A DNA stretch of 64,000 bases from contig CATIUR010000001.1 in assembly GCA_949592205.1 (NCBI GenBank), forward strand, positions 217,130,250 through 217,194,249. The letters run 5' to 3'. The notes beneath the pieces were generated by a model. The model searched no databases. It was given only the letters and a program-made list of their open reading frames with translations, and was not told where the DNA came from. The DNA comes from Helichrysum umbraculigerum (lineage: Eukaryota > Streptophyta > Magnoliopsida > Asterales > Asteraceae). The stretch's first letter is position 1. Every line of letters begins with the position of its first letter. Below are positions 46,199 to 59,564 of the stretch, one piece after another. The translations under genes were made by a program, and so were the position numbers.

Positions 46199-46514
46199 AG
46201 ACCATCCACAATGCATTGGATCATTCAAGGTCCAATACATTACCACATCATCATCTCTTCTTTTTTATATAATTCTTCACAACCCATTAAACCTTTTAAG
46301 GTTAGATCATGATTGAATTTAAAGAAATAAATTCAAAACAAAAACAAATAAAAGTACAAATATGGGTCCACTTTTGCAACCAAAGGAAGTTGGAGCAGAC
46401 ATGGTCTTTGTTTGGTCCAACCCACCATGTGGCAACTCCACAATGCAACATGAGTTGGATAGAGTTTGATATCTTTCTATTGGACCATCCACATCACCCC
46501 ATTGTGAATGGTCT
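46199..46514. mobile_element. MITE with AGACCATCCACAATG ends
   Basis: AGACCATCCACAATG (46199-46213) and CATTGTGAATGGTCT (46500-46514) are inverted repeats with one mismatch. Internally GGTCCAATACATT and TTGGACCATCC echo the ends. The target duplication is unclear; the superfamily is probably PIF/Harbinger. Confidence 0.65.
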
Positions 46515-46684
46515 AATATAGGAAGCAGAGGTTGATATAATCAATTAAAAGAATACTCAGTTAATCAATTGTGTCCCTTTATTTGAGTTGCAATAAAAAT
46601 TAAAATTTATGTTTTAATTAAACAATTATTATTACTCCTACATAAATATACGAATTTGAAAGCTTGTATATATTGGTACTATTA

Positions 46685-47575
46685 TATGCATCCAGGGGCG
46701 GATCTCTTTGAAGAGAAGGGGGTAGATGACCCCAACGCCCAATGAAATTTCAGTGATAAATTACTCATATTTTTTGTCATGACCTCGATCCAATTAGAAA
46801 AAAGATCCCAATGGCTTTGTTAAAAAGCAAAATGTCTCTAATATACTGGAGCAGAAATGGGAATAGTTTTTTGTATGGACGATGTGGGACATTATCCTCA
46901 TTAATTTTAAACTTCCTCACATGTTATCTTTTCAAATGGTGCAAACAATTTAACAATTAAAATAAGTTTTTTATTACTCAATTTACACTAACAATTACTA
47001 TTATATGAAGACCTTTATGTATAGCTAGTGTTTAGTTATTTTTGGATTCCACAAATCAAATATAGATTAAAATCTAAACGATGAATTTATTCTTGACCCA
47101 AATCGAATTAAATGAATTGTAGACGTATAGTTAATTCAGAAATCTCTTTCTAAACCAAAATAAAATCATTTAGCTAAATAACAATGAACATACTTAGTAC
47201 AAGAAACTACTCACTTTCGGTTCTTTAAATATGATTCCAATAGTATACATTACTATCTCTTATTTTGTATAAAATTATAGTTAAAATGTAAAGTCGATTG
47301 GGTTTGGGAGCTCCGGGACATATGTGCCGTATAGTAAAATACAAAACAACAAGAGAATGCTTTAATTGAGTTCTAAATAGTACGGAACAACAAAATAATA
47401 ATTTATGGAAATTTAAGAATGAGAATGAAGTTTTGGGTCGATGTAACCCAACCCATTTCTACGGATACTACGAATTGGCATTGTTTGAAACTTTAACATG
47501 TTATTCAACCCACTAAGTGTTCAACGAATTAATGCCCCTACGAAAGCGTTCTCTATATCCGCCACTGTATGCATC
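46685..47575. mobile_element. Non-autonomous hAT element
   Basis: Element 46693-47567 with ends CAGGGGCGGATCT and ATATCCGCCACTG. The exact 8-bp target duplication TATGCATC lies at 46685-46692 and 47568-47575. The 875-bp body has no transposase. Confidence 0.9.
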
Positions 47576-47825
47576 CAAGCCATCTGCCATAGCATTGATA
47601 CTGTTAATAATTATAAGTCCAAATATGAGGAGAAAAAGACAACTGATTTTGGAAAACGGGTTGGGTCAACATGTTGGTATCTATGTTTGTGATTATTTTT
47701 GTTTATTGTGCTATTAATTTAATATAAAGATTAATACTAGAAACTTGTACCTTAATAATCCTTTAATAATGATAGTCTGAAATCAATCCTGGATAAGGTT
47801 ACCCACGTTTGGAACTTTATTATTA

Positions 47826-48092
47826 ATCCCTCCGGTTCCACAATAACCCGACAAAAAACAAGTAGTTTAATAAAAACATAATTATAACTGATTTCTCTGT
47901 CTTACTTTTTGCAGAATGACAATTTTACCCTTAATCAATTAATTAATGTTTTCTTAAAAGTTGTAATAATAATTTCAAGTAATTGTATTATGGTAATCAC
48001 GATCAAACTTTCCTATCTATTTTTGAAAGTGGACAATTAATTTGGGACGTCCGAAAAAGGAAACATGGACTATAATTTTGGGACGGAGGGAG
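47826..48092. mobile_element. Stowaway-like MITE
   Basis: Ends ATCCCTCCGGTTCCACAAT and TTTTGGGACGGAGGGAG, with TA duplications at 47824-47825 and 48093-48094. 267 bp. Confidence 0.85.
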
Positions 48093-48210
48093 TATTATTT
48101 TTTAAATTTTATTTATTTATTTTAAAATGGTCTTTCGCATAATAAAAATAGCTAATCCCGTATGCATGTAGTATGACAAAAATATTGTTCAAAAAAAATA
48201 AAATAAATGT

Positions 48211-48405
48211 AGTAGGACCAGGAGCGGAGCCAGGAAATCCAAGTGAAGTGAGCGAAAAAAAAAATCATTTCTTTTTGTAGTTTAGTGGGGGCGAAAATTT
48301 TAAAACGTCATTAATACCTTAAAAATCATTTTTTACGTAATTTAAAAATTCTTGTGGGGGCAACTGCCTATGCTGCCCCGCCATGTTTCCGCCCCTGAGT
48401 AGGAC
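48211..48405. mobile_element. Small hAT MITE
   Basis: Element 48219-48397 with ends CAGGAGCGGAGCC and GTTTCCGCCCCTG. 8-bp target duplication AGTAGGAC (48211-48218 and 48398-48405). Confidence 0.9.
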
Positions 48406-49100
48406 AACATGTAGTTGATGATAACAACTTGCAAAACTTAACATCATGCCTCTTAAAGCCAAGTTTTGAACTTTAACACTATACTACTGTTTTTTTAACT
48501 TTAACACTAGACTTATTCTTTAGCTTATATTGATCAGTTGTACTAGCCAACATTGGAGTATAAAATAACTTAAACGAGTCAAAGGCCATGTAAATCATTT
48601 TCTAATATTTATAGCAACATGGAGTATTATTATTTCTTACATGATATACGAGTAAATACCATTATAGTACATTATAACACTTTATATACCTTTAAATCAA
48701 CCTTCCTCGTACTTAACATTCTGGTAAAATTGGTTATTGTTATTGATGTTTATTAACTCAATGTTCTTTTGTTCTCCATGGTGGTGAGAATAAAAAATAA
48801 CAACAAATAAGATGGGAGTTGATATATAAACAAATTTTTTGATGCATACATCAAGTTTTATGCATTATAATGTGTACAGTACAATCCTGTGATGCATAAT
48901 TTTGATGTAAGTAACAAAAGATTTGTTGTATTTATGATTGCCCAAAAAGATACCTTGTATGCTTGTACTAATAGTTTACTAATGGCCCATTTGTTTTTAA
49001 CTTGATTGATATAGAACTTAATTGAGTAGGTATTTGTATGTGCTTGTTATTGACTTAATAAGTAAGACATGTCATAATAATAAAAGTCCGGAAAATGTGA
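48406..49100. other. Intergenic DNA without recognised features
   Basis: AT-rich, no gene or complete element seen. Confidence 0.45.
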
Positions 49101-49816
49101 GGGTGCGTTTAGTTGTGGAAAATTTTTCACAATTTTTCATCTCCAATTTTCTAAGAAATGAAAAGAGTTTTCGTTTTCTAGAAAAATGTTGAAAATTTAG
49201 AAAACGTGTTCAAAAGTTGATGTATTTTCCATTTTGGAAAAATGATATTAAGAGAAGGTTTTGGAAAATTTTAGAAAAGAGGAGGAAGTTATATAAAGGA
49301 AAATTGTGGAAAACTTGGGGTGCGTTTAGTTGTAGAAAAAAAGAGGGTTTTCCAGAATTTTTTTTTAAGAAAAGTGGAAAAGTGGAAAACGCGTTCAAAA
49401 TGAAGTTTTTTGAGAAAAATTTTCAAGAAAATGGAAAATCCACTTTTCCAAATTAAAACTTGGAGGTGGAAAACAACTCCCTCCCACTTTTCCAAATTTT
49501 CTTTTATAAACTTCCCTCCTCTTTTCCAAATTTTCCAAGATATTACTAGTTTTCTAAAATCCACTTTTCCAACATTTTGAACGCGTTTTCTAAATTTTCA
49601 ACACTTTTCTAGAAAACTATTTTCTTTAGAAAATTGGAAATAGAAAATTGTGGAAAATTTTCCACAACTAATAGTTCTAATATGGAAAAACCACTTTTCC
49701 ATTTTCTTGGAAAACTTTTAAGGAAAATACCCTTTTTGAACGCGTTTTCTAATTTTCTACTTTTCTTGCAAAAATTTTCTAGAAAAGTGACTCGTTTTTC
49801 TTCAACTAAACGTACC
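49101..49816. mobile_element. Two interleaved foldback elements rich in TTTTCC/GGAAAA
   Basis: Two left ends, GGGTGCGTTTAGTTGTGGAA (49101) and GGGTGCGTTTAGTTGTAGAA (49318), face two right ends, TTTTCCACAACTAA (about 49660) and TTCTTCAACTAAACGTACC (49816). The arm at 49101-49317 is the reverse complement of about 49466-49677; the arm at 49318-49460 is the reverse complement of about 49678-49816. The order is therefore A B A' B'. Open frames on both strands are by-products of the biased sequence. No transposase. Confidence 0.7.
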
Positions 49817-50117
49817 ATTATGAACTTTTCATAATGAGTTAGTATTACTTTTTCAAAACATCATACACAATTGCCTTTCAATTGCATCTTGTAGAGGGCT
49901 AGATTGGTAAACCAATAAGTTGATTATTCAGCACATAAAAAGAAAAGTTACAATATTATTTATCTATGACTTGTAGAGAACATACATTATATATTCACAT
50001 AGACACGTTATCAATTCAGAACGTAATGAGAAAATATGTATTATTTTTAAATTACATTATTAGTATTAGTACAATATGTTTTACTCCGTATATATATTAA
50101 TATCAATTATATTGTAT

Positions 50118-50121
<4 letters not shown>

Positions 50122-50206
<85 letters not shown>
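50122..50206. repeat. (AT)n microsatellite
   Basis: About 85 bp of AT dinucleotides in very AT-rich DNA. 49817-50789 otherwise shows no gene. Confidence 0.95.
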
Positions 50207-50208
<2 letters not shown>

Positions 50209-50789
50209 ATATATTTTTTATATTATTAACACTTACTATTACATTAAAAAAGTATTTATTTGAATGAATAAAAATAAGTAATTACATTCTATAATACCTA
50301 AACATTACATTTACTTTACATTTAGTGTTTATTAACATAATTATAGATTATTTATATACATTAATATTTGAATAATTAACATTTTATTATTATTATATTG
50401 TGTTGTTTATAAATTTTTATTACCAATTCTATTTTGATACCCGCCATCCAAAAATTATCGTATTTCAATTAATCAGGTATCAGTTTCTTCAGATTTCAAT
50501 TCGTTTGATAACTTCATTTTACTTAAAAGTATTCGAACTTGACGCCCACTTAGTGTTGTCAAATTCATTCTAGTTGTGTTTAGCCAATTTTTTCAAACTT
50601 TTAACTTTCATAAAGTCCGATAAAATATAGATTTTGAATGAGGTATTAATCACTTCAAATGAACAAACACATAAATACATAATCTCTTACACTAAGAACC
50701 CCTTCTATAAAAATCCTAGAAGGAAAGCATAATGTGCATAAATCATATTCGTAAGATGCTTATATTACGAATGGTACTGTGTTTAATTT

Positions 50790-51034
50790 GAAGGTGGACC
50801 ACGGCAGATCTAGAGGGGACAGTTGCCTCTCGAAAAATTCAAAATCACGTCAATTTTGTTTAAGGTAATTAATTACATTTTAAGGTTTTTGCCATCTCAA
50901 AATGATAGAAGAATAAACAAAAACAAAAAAATTTGCTCCCTCATAAAAAAAACTTTAGCTTTATAATTAGTCATACAAATTTAGGCCTATCAACATTTTC
51001 CTAAATAAAATTCTAGTTCCGCCCGTGAAGGTGG
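50790..51034. mobile_element. hAT-like MITE with decayed ends
   Basis: The 8-bp direct repeat GAAGGTGG (50790-50797 and 51027-51034) flanks a body beginning ACCACGGCAGATCTAG and ending CTAGTTCCGCCCGT. The ends pair only imperfectly, consistent with an old hAT insertion. Confidence 0.65.
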
Positions 51035-51967
51035 TTTGAGATTGGAAATAAGAAAGAAAGTGACACATGATATTTATACTACGAAAACGAATATCAAATT
51101 TGGATAACAACCCCAAACTTTTGTGACTGACTGATTGATTCAGCTGCTAACTTCACAATTCTTGAACAGACTCGTACAAAAACAGCTGAGATTCTCATAG
51201 GCTATAAAATAACATGAGAAGTCATATTATATATATATTTTTTTTTGTGAGATGATAAAAGTGAATACTTTATCGTGAACCCTTTTTAACTTAAATATTT
51301 TCCACGTATCGCAAATTGCAAAACATGACCAATCATGTTACTTGTGAAGATCTACCTTACAAAAAATACGTAAAATTGTGGGGTTCGTTTAAAATATCTA
51401 ATGCATTTAAATGGAAAACATTTGGTTAATCATGTCCTAGTTAATTAAAATACTTAATATAATAACTACAGTATTCTAAAGGCATTCTTTTACAACAGTT
51501 TAATGTAAAAGGATGATTGATACTCAAGCGGCTCCAATGACGGTCACGCGGCTACTATAAAAGAGATAAATCATGTAACCCATAGTTTAAGAAACATGAA
51601 AATCATGATTGAACCTACAACCCTCGCCACTAGGCTACAACATTACAAGGAAGTAACAAATAACCCCGTTCAGATTAATTATTTGAGAAAGCAACACAAC
51701 AGAAAAATCAAGCAGCACGAACATTCACATGATACAAAAATCCAAAAACGAAGTCATTAACAAACAAAACATACAACAAATCTAAAGTAAAAAAATCCTG
51801 TAGACATGATGATGCATCACTCAACACCAATTTCAACACTTTTGATTAAATTCAATTTACAATAATTATTAATAATAAATATGAATAGCCCTCAACTTTT
51901 TTATTTCATCACCATCCATAAACAGCAGAAATAATAACAATAGTGATAATAATACAGGCATCAATTT
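51035..51967. other. Intergenic DNA downstream of VHA-H
   Basis: No gene or complete mobile element recognised. Confidence 0.5.
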
Positions 51968-51973
51968 TTTATT
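51968..51973 (-). terminator. Polyadenylation signal of VHA-H
   Basis: AATAAA on the minus strand, about 110 nt after the stop codon of the V-ATPase subunit H gene. It is the best 3'-end signal in the downstream sequence. Confidence 0.6.
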
Positions 51974-52080
51974 CAAAAAGAAACCATTTAACAAATACAA
52001 AGCCTAACCTGAGGAAGGGCCCAAGAGATGCATACACTCGTATATTGATATGATCAACAATGTTCCTCTGTAGCGAAAAA

Positions 52081-55000
52081 TCAAGTCTGCAAAAAGCTTG
52101 CATATTTGGCACCAAGGAAGAGCCTTTGGATACAGAGCAATGCATTTTTTGTGACCTCAGCGTTCTCGTGGTTCATCAGCTTCATGACTCGCTCCTTTGC
52201 TTTGAGGTCCGTGAGTATGACCCGGCCCGCTGGATGGTACTGAATAAACTGGGACAGATCAAAGCAAGCAACAGCTAGTGCCCTTGGATCACTTGATGTT
52301 TCCAATATCGTAAGCAGAACCCTTAGAGTCTACCAAGTATATTACCCATTGTCAGCAACTCTCATTCATTTATTAAAGTATATCATATGATATATTCTAT
52401 ATATATATATATTGCCAGGAAATTACAATTCACCAGAGGTTTTATTACTGTCAAGCTGTATAAGGTTATTATATATTTACATCTTCAACGCGCTAGCTAT
52501 TATCAGTTAACTTGCAGATATCTCATGCGCGCAGTAGCCATCTTAATCCTCAAAGAGTCAAACGGCTTTTCATTTATATGTGACTTAATATTTTAGTATT
52601 TAATTTAATTATTGATATAACACAATACTGCGTGACTTTAATATATTTAATTACATACAGTCCTACACAAAACATTTCACCCTTTTAAGCCTACTCGGCT
52701 ACTCACAGTTTTTAAGTTTGGTTATTTTGTTGTCTTTATTTGATTATTATAATTATTATTATATTAATTTATTTTTCATGCTTTTCTCTTTTTTTACCAC
52801 TATTATTACTATTGTATTGGGATAAAAAGAAAAATTTTGTTACATGATTCTTTTATTCAATTTGATATATATACTATAGATATAGTTATTCGAATAAAAC
52901 TCAAGTTAAACTTATATAATCATATACATACTTCGTATAGTTAAGTATTTGTGCGTACCTGAATTATTAATTCATTTAAGGTTGGTGTTACTATTTGTTT
53001 TGGCATGATAAAATTCTTTCCTTATCTAAATTTCGCATATGGTCAATTTAATCAAAATCTCCGTAAAATTACAATATATATATATTAATCAATTTTAAAA
53101 TTGCAATAAGTTTTAGTATATGTTGATATACGTAAGGATTCGACTGCCAAATAGTTTATACTTAGAAACAACTACATGCAGCGAAGCGCGAGCTACGATC
53201 CACGTTTATATAAAGAATGAGTAATGATTATGAGTTATTTCTAGTCAGAAGGCTTAAAAATAAAAAAATAAAAAATAATTATTTGAAAAGAAAAAGGATA
53301 CTTTAAAAAAATAGGTAGAAATACCTGGAAATCATTCTCTTCAAAGTTTGTTATATTGTCTCGCCAGAAAGTAGCATCTTTATGCATTGGAGACCAATCA
53401 AGATGACCAAGAAGGACTTCCTGCTTGTATTTATCAAAAGAACTTAATTTCTTGATGTTATCTTTCAGCGCTTCTTCCAAATGATTTAAAGCGTCCAAGA
53501 GGTCCTACCAGAATTTAATAAGAAAAATATTATAAAGATATTAGCTGGAAAAAAAAATTATGGATGTTACTACAAGCCTGAAAGGCTACTTTCTAAATTC
53601 TAAATACATATAGACTTCTAACCAGATTTCCTGCCTCCAGATAGTAAACCCGGAAAATGATGTATGCAATAAGCAAGTTTCTATTAGCATTCATTCAGAT
53701 CTTAGCACTAGAGGTGCCAAAAATGGGCATAACGGGTAACATATAACTATTTGCTTATACAATTAACTAGTATTTCACTATGATAGAATATGATTTGAAT
53801 CATGCTAACAAAATCTCTTTTGTTAACAAAAGTCTGTTTCATCAACCCGTTCCTTTTAAGCTAATTTTTTTATTCTACCTGATTGCATGTTATAGATATA
53901 GCACAACCTGAATCAACCCTTTCATAACTAGACGGGTTGAAATCCCATCTACTTTTAGCAAGCTCATGAATTCAGTTACGTAAAGTAATTTCTCACCTCG
54001 TCACTCCATGCCTGTGCTTTCAAACTTTGAACAATTTGTGGAAGTCCAAGATCTACCATCTGAGCTCCAAAGGTTCCTTTTGAAAGCAAATTCTTAAAAG
54101 TCAACACTATCAACCTCACAACCTACAAATCATTGATGATTTAAAAAACCCAAGTTAGATCATCATGATGTAGTATTTTACATAACTATTAAAAGGAACA
54201 TGAAATGGCAGTAGCACTGTATCCAATTGAATAAAAATTGACGAACAACTAATAGTATAACAGACAAAGTAAAGGTAATATGGAAAGGGAGGAAAGACCT
54301 TCTCTTTGGTTGAACCTTTGACAACCTCCAACAACCGTGGCAGGGCTCTAGATGTAGCCAAGTACTCAATTGCAGGTTCATAGTAGGACAAGAGCCAAAT
54401 ACAGAGGCATGTTTCATAGAGAAGCTGTTAGATATTAACATGATTTAGTGATACCCTATAATTTATCACAGATGACACACAAATGCGGAGGTCTCAAAAA
54501 TAACTAATTAAACTTCCATCATGTAATGCGCAGAGAATTAACTTTATGGTCGTTATACAAGAAGAAGATGGTAGTTTGTGTACGGATAATGTAACAGGTT
54601 GTACAAATAGACATTCCCAGACTACTATGATTTAGGAGATTTTATGCTTAAATATTTGGAATTGGGACTTCCGGCCCATTTCATGCAAGCTATTTTTAAA
54701 AAAATATTATTTATATATATATATATATATATAATGAGAAGACTAATTTTCGTGAGAACGTGAGAAACACTTCAAAATTACTTTTTAACTATTCGAAACA
54801 CATGTTCCTATAAAACTTTTTCAATGATTACTATTAAAATATATAATATATATATAAATAAAAAATATTAACTTTTTTTCGAATTTATTTCAGTCGTTAT
54901 TGTTGTGATTATTTAAGATAATCACAAAATATAACATGATAATCACATGTGATTATTCTATATTATAATGTGATTATCATGTGGTCGAGATAATCATAAA

Positions 55001-58000
55001 ATATGGCATGATAATCACATATTATTCATGTGATTATCAAGTTATAAAATGTGATTATTATGAATAAAAAATTTAACAAAAAATAATTAAAAAAATAATA
55101 AAACGTGTGACAACCACTAGATTACGTATTTGGACAAAAAGCGTATTGGGTCAACTCGACGCGTGCCCACAAATAATTATCCGTTCTGAGACATTACCAA
55201 ACCCCACCCATTTTGACACCTATAAACGTATAAAAGGTTAAGGTTACCTGAATTGACTGCTGAGTGGATGCTGGAGAAATGAGTGGCACAAGTAGCTTTA
55301 CCCCATCTGCTTGAACAAATGAAGACCTAACAACAGGTTCCTTCAATAAAGTTGCCAGGGAGTTGACAGAAGCTGGAATGCTACGGCTCGGGTGTGAAGG
55401 CTTTTTCAGCTGTAAGAGCAATCCAGTCCCATATTTTTATATGTTTAAAATAATGAACTAATGATACTGTTGAGTGTTAATATAATTGTCAATGAAACAG
55501 ACTGAATTAACAACTGAACTGAAGTCAATTAAATGTCGACACTAACATAATTAATGTGATATGTAAAGTCAGAGATTCGTACAAGATTTTATTATATTTC
55601 ATTCATTTTCTAATGTATGCCATTACTGACTTATTATTAAAAGAACCTGCAACTGTATATATCTATTTGAAACCAAGAGAACCCTATTAAAAGATAACCA
55701 TAAAATACTTTTAGCCACGAATAATGTTCAACAGAATACTCATCAACCAAACTTGTAAAGAAATGTTTGTCTATGTAGATATGAGATGGAGAGTACCATT
55801 AAATATAGAGTAATATGAACTGACAAATGCTGTATGGATGATTTTAAAACAAGTGATATTTACAGTATTCAAATCGTAATACTAAAAATGTTCTACGTGA
55901 AACCTATAAGCCACAAAAAATATATTATGTATACGAGCAGTTGTGTAAGTGAAGAAACCTTTTCTAGTTTAGATAAGTCATTACAAACCTGAATACATAG
56001 CCACTCCACCAATCCTTTCAAAACATCATCACTTGAGGTTATCTTCTTCTTTGATTCTCCATTTGCAGTCAGGCCATTTTGCTTTGGCCTAGCGCTATAA
56101 TTTCAGCAAAAGGAAATCAGTAAAAGTTTAGAAAGTACCATTGATAAACCTTCTGTATCAAGAGCAATATTTTAGGTACCTCACTACCAAAGTAAGTATC
56201 TTAGAGCTCTTCTCTTGTATGAACCAGCTACCTTTCCATAACAATCTGAAGTGCAAAAGGGTTTGAATTACATCAGCTCGTAGTGAATAAATTAAATACA
56301 AGAGGCAACATATTTTGACAAAACTAAATTCATTAGCATTTGAACATATCAGTATTATAGAACTTTTTGCATTGCAACAAAAGCATACACATCAAACTAC
56401 AAGCTACATCATAAATCTGTTTTAGATATAATGACTCACTATTCGCAAAACCAAAATGAAACATGTACCAACATTCTAAGAGCAGTCACATGAAGACAAA
56501 CCTACAAACTAGAAAGGCACAAAACAGGGTTCCTTTTCCTACAAAACAATATTGAAAGAGAGAAACCTCAGGAAAGGTTCATAAATATCTTCATCTGCAA
56601 GAGACTTGTCATGGAACAACTTCGCTCTGTTGGGGCTTACTGCAAAAAAAGAATGCTCAGTAAGTCAAGCAATCGCAAAATGTACTTAACCCATGATTAC
56701 ACTCTTATCACGGATGAGAGGATGAAATGGCATCCATAGGAAATTAATAAAGAGAAAAAGTAAATAATTTGCCAGTCACCTGTAAGCATATCATCAATTA
56801 AAGCCAACACATATTCGACCGTGTCCTCTTTCTGTATGTCACGCAAGATGCTAATAAATACACGGATATAAGATGGACCATCCTGTGACAAGAATTAGAG
56901 AGAAAATAAAATTTAGTAACTGAGTAACCGATGAATGTGAGTGATACAATAGATTCTTAAGTGACAACATGTAACATAAGTTACTCGTCGTTTGATCTTA
57001 AATTGATATAATTGCAACATCATAAGAACAAAATCACACACAGGGAAGAATTATATGTGATATCTCCAAAATAAGTCTCTTAATAAACCACTTGCAACAA
57101 TGAGACATAATTCCAGAGAAGGTTGTTAGGAGAGACAATGTTCTAAAAGGCGTCAAGTAGAGCTAATGGCTAGCATAACTTCCACTGCTTAAAACAATTT
57201 ACACAGATGATATGGCGGGCATCTAAAATTCTAAATAGTCCCATTCGTATTATAAATCTAATAATAAATAAAAAAATTATAACCAAAAATATAAAAAGGT
57301 TATAAGTGTTTATATAGCAGATATATGTTTGTTGATTGTCATGTTCTAATTTTGCGAATTATATGTAATATGTTAATATGTTAAGATTAAGATCTTATCA
57401 AAATTTCTTTGCAAGGAAGAATTGATGTGATCTTGAGTTATATGTGAGTAGCTACCAACATAACAAATTCCTGCCGTACCAGATGATTTGAAACAGATAC
57501 CAAAATACCATAATATCTCATAAAACTCCAATTTCTTAATAAATAATCTCAATAAAAACCAGGTAAAGGCCAAAAGAGAACAGGAGGAAGCCATGAAAGC
57601 CATTGAGAGAACAAAAAATATATGTGAAATAGCAGATCGCACAAAAGAAAAATTTGTACACTCACTTGTCTCTTATTTTGTCCTCACTTTTCAAGCAACA
57701 TGAGCTCGTTTCATTTATGACATTCGCTTAACTTATATATGCTTCACATATACTTGATCAACATAAAGAATTAGATGTTATGAATCATTAATGTGTGTTA
57801 TTGACCAGTACTTATTATTATACATTTTCCTTTGATTTGGACTTGCAAATAAAAAATACGTACATAATTTTTATTAACCACCCTACTTAATCCGTTTATA
57901 CTTCACCAGTCACGGCAAATTATGAGGGACACTTACTAGTTACTACCTCTCTCGGAAAGAAGATGCCATTTTGGTACCTCGGATTCCTAGAGTGCCGGTT

Positions 58001-59564
58001 TGCCTGCTAGGCCCAATTCTAAAACAACAAATGTAGATGTTGGCCCAGGAAAAATAGTAAAGAGAGATTTCCACAAGTAGTATATAACAGAGAAGCTGGA
58101 TTGATAGAAGTGCATAAATGATGTTAATCATGCTATAAACCCCTGTTAATCCACTCCTTTATGACTATATATCTGCGTTCATTTTTTGCCTACCATGACT
58201 AGTTTAGGAGAGATGGCTTGTTGAGGTTAAGATGCATTACTGTAAAATAAATATGAATCAAGAATCTAACAAGTATGATACCACTTTTCTGTTTTTTGTA
58301 TTAGCACAGAGAAGGAGCATAAGCAAGTGTAGGCTTACATTTTCAAGTAGTGGTGCCCTGTCATTTTCAGACTTTTTGTCATAGCGTCTTAATAGCTGAA
58401 GGGATGTTCCAGTGATCAGCTTAGTTGTCATGTAGGTCTCCCATGGGATGTCCCTCCTCAAAACCTTAACACAGAGCATAACAAATTAAATCAGCGACGT
58501 CGATGCTTCTAGTATTATATTAATCAATATAAAAACAGAACAAAATCTAACGCCACCATAATATAACAATTGTTAGTTCGTGTTAGATCAATAGCTTAAA
58601 AGGTATGTTACCTCCTATGTTTTCAATTATTTGATATGAAATCTTACATACATTCTAGCAATCTAGCTTGGGTAGCAGACTGGGCTGTTCAAGTGACACT
58701 GGAAAGATACCTAATAGGCCATAGCTAAGTCAAACACCATTTCCTCTCTACAAAGCTGTGGCCTGAGGATGTGTATACTGTCGTCCTCTAACCCAAGCAA
58801 TACCTCTGGTTTTCTTTACTCATGCTTATTCCAAGTTCTCCAATTCTAACAGCCCTAGTTCGTAAACTATACGCCTATTTTAGGTGTGAATGATCAGTAA
58901 ATTTTAGTCTATGAACCCACTGTTCGACCCCAATACCCAATGCATTTTTTGTTCATTTTTATACGATCTGAATTTCCCAAAATCAATACTTTTTTTTACT
59001 ATAAATTGGTCATATCACTGCAGTAAATCTTAGATTTCTGCAAATTCATAACTCAAAAGAAACCGGAATCATAACCATGCAGAACAAGCATGGAAACCAA
59101 AACTGTTAATTATCCTAAATAAATATAAAGAGAATCCAATAAAATTTCAAGAACGATATCCATCCTGGATAACACAATGACAGGTCCATGGTCGGTCAGG
59201 CAGTGAAACTTCAAAATATTCAATCCAATTTAGTTATTCAACACAAATAAGCTTCAAAATATACTATAACTATAATAACTCATTTACATTCATAACTTTA
59301 CACCATACTTACTCCATACAACGGTTAATCGATCACAAAAACACAAACTCGTGATCTAATAAGTCAATATCCGTTCAACATGACTTATACGAAACAATTG
59401 AATTCTCGATTGGATTCAGAATTTGATTGAGATCTGAAACAATCGACGATTACAAGGGTATATCTGCCCTAGATTCCGATCAATTGAGCATGATTAGAAA
59501 GAAGAATGTGATGTGTATAGATATATACCTGATCGGAAGTGAGCTCGGCTTGATCCGTCGGCAT
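52081..59564 (-). CDS. VHA-H: V-type proton ATPase subunit H, 11 coding exons, intact
   Basis: Subunit H is the HEAT/armadillo-fold regulatory subunit of the cytosolic V1 sector. It links V1 to the membrane sector and restrains ATP hydrolysis in free V1. Coding exons: 59529-59564, 58339-58464, 56780-56882, 56567-56639, 56180-56245, 55989-56094, 55248-55409, 54299-54424, 53997-54122, 53325-53504, 52081-52329. All introns are GT-AG; the phases add up and give 450 codons plus stop, close to the roughly 440 residues usual in plants. Start MPTDQAELTSDQ; hallmark stretches are VLRRDIPWETYMTTKL, KEPVVRSSFVQADGVKLLVP, YYEPAIEYLATSRA, KLSSFDKYKQEVLLGHLDW and ENAEVTKNALLCIQRLFLGA; the end is KYASFLQT. 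No damage is seen. It is the only host gene recognised in the window. Confidence 0.96.
54905..55075. repeat. ATAATCACATGTGATTAT palindromic repeats in VHA-H intron 7
   Basis: Inside the intron 54425-55247, the word GATAATCACA and its complement TGTGATTATC recur head-to-head several times, with ATGATAATCACATGTGATTA near the centre. AT-rich with no coding potential. Confidence 0.7.

Noticed and set aside
49217..49834. Several 60-90-codon frames on both strands
   Set aside because: They reflect stop-poor GGAAAA/TTTTCC repeats in the foldback elements, and the peptides mirror each other.
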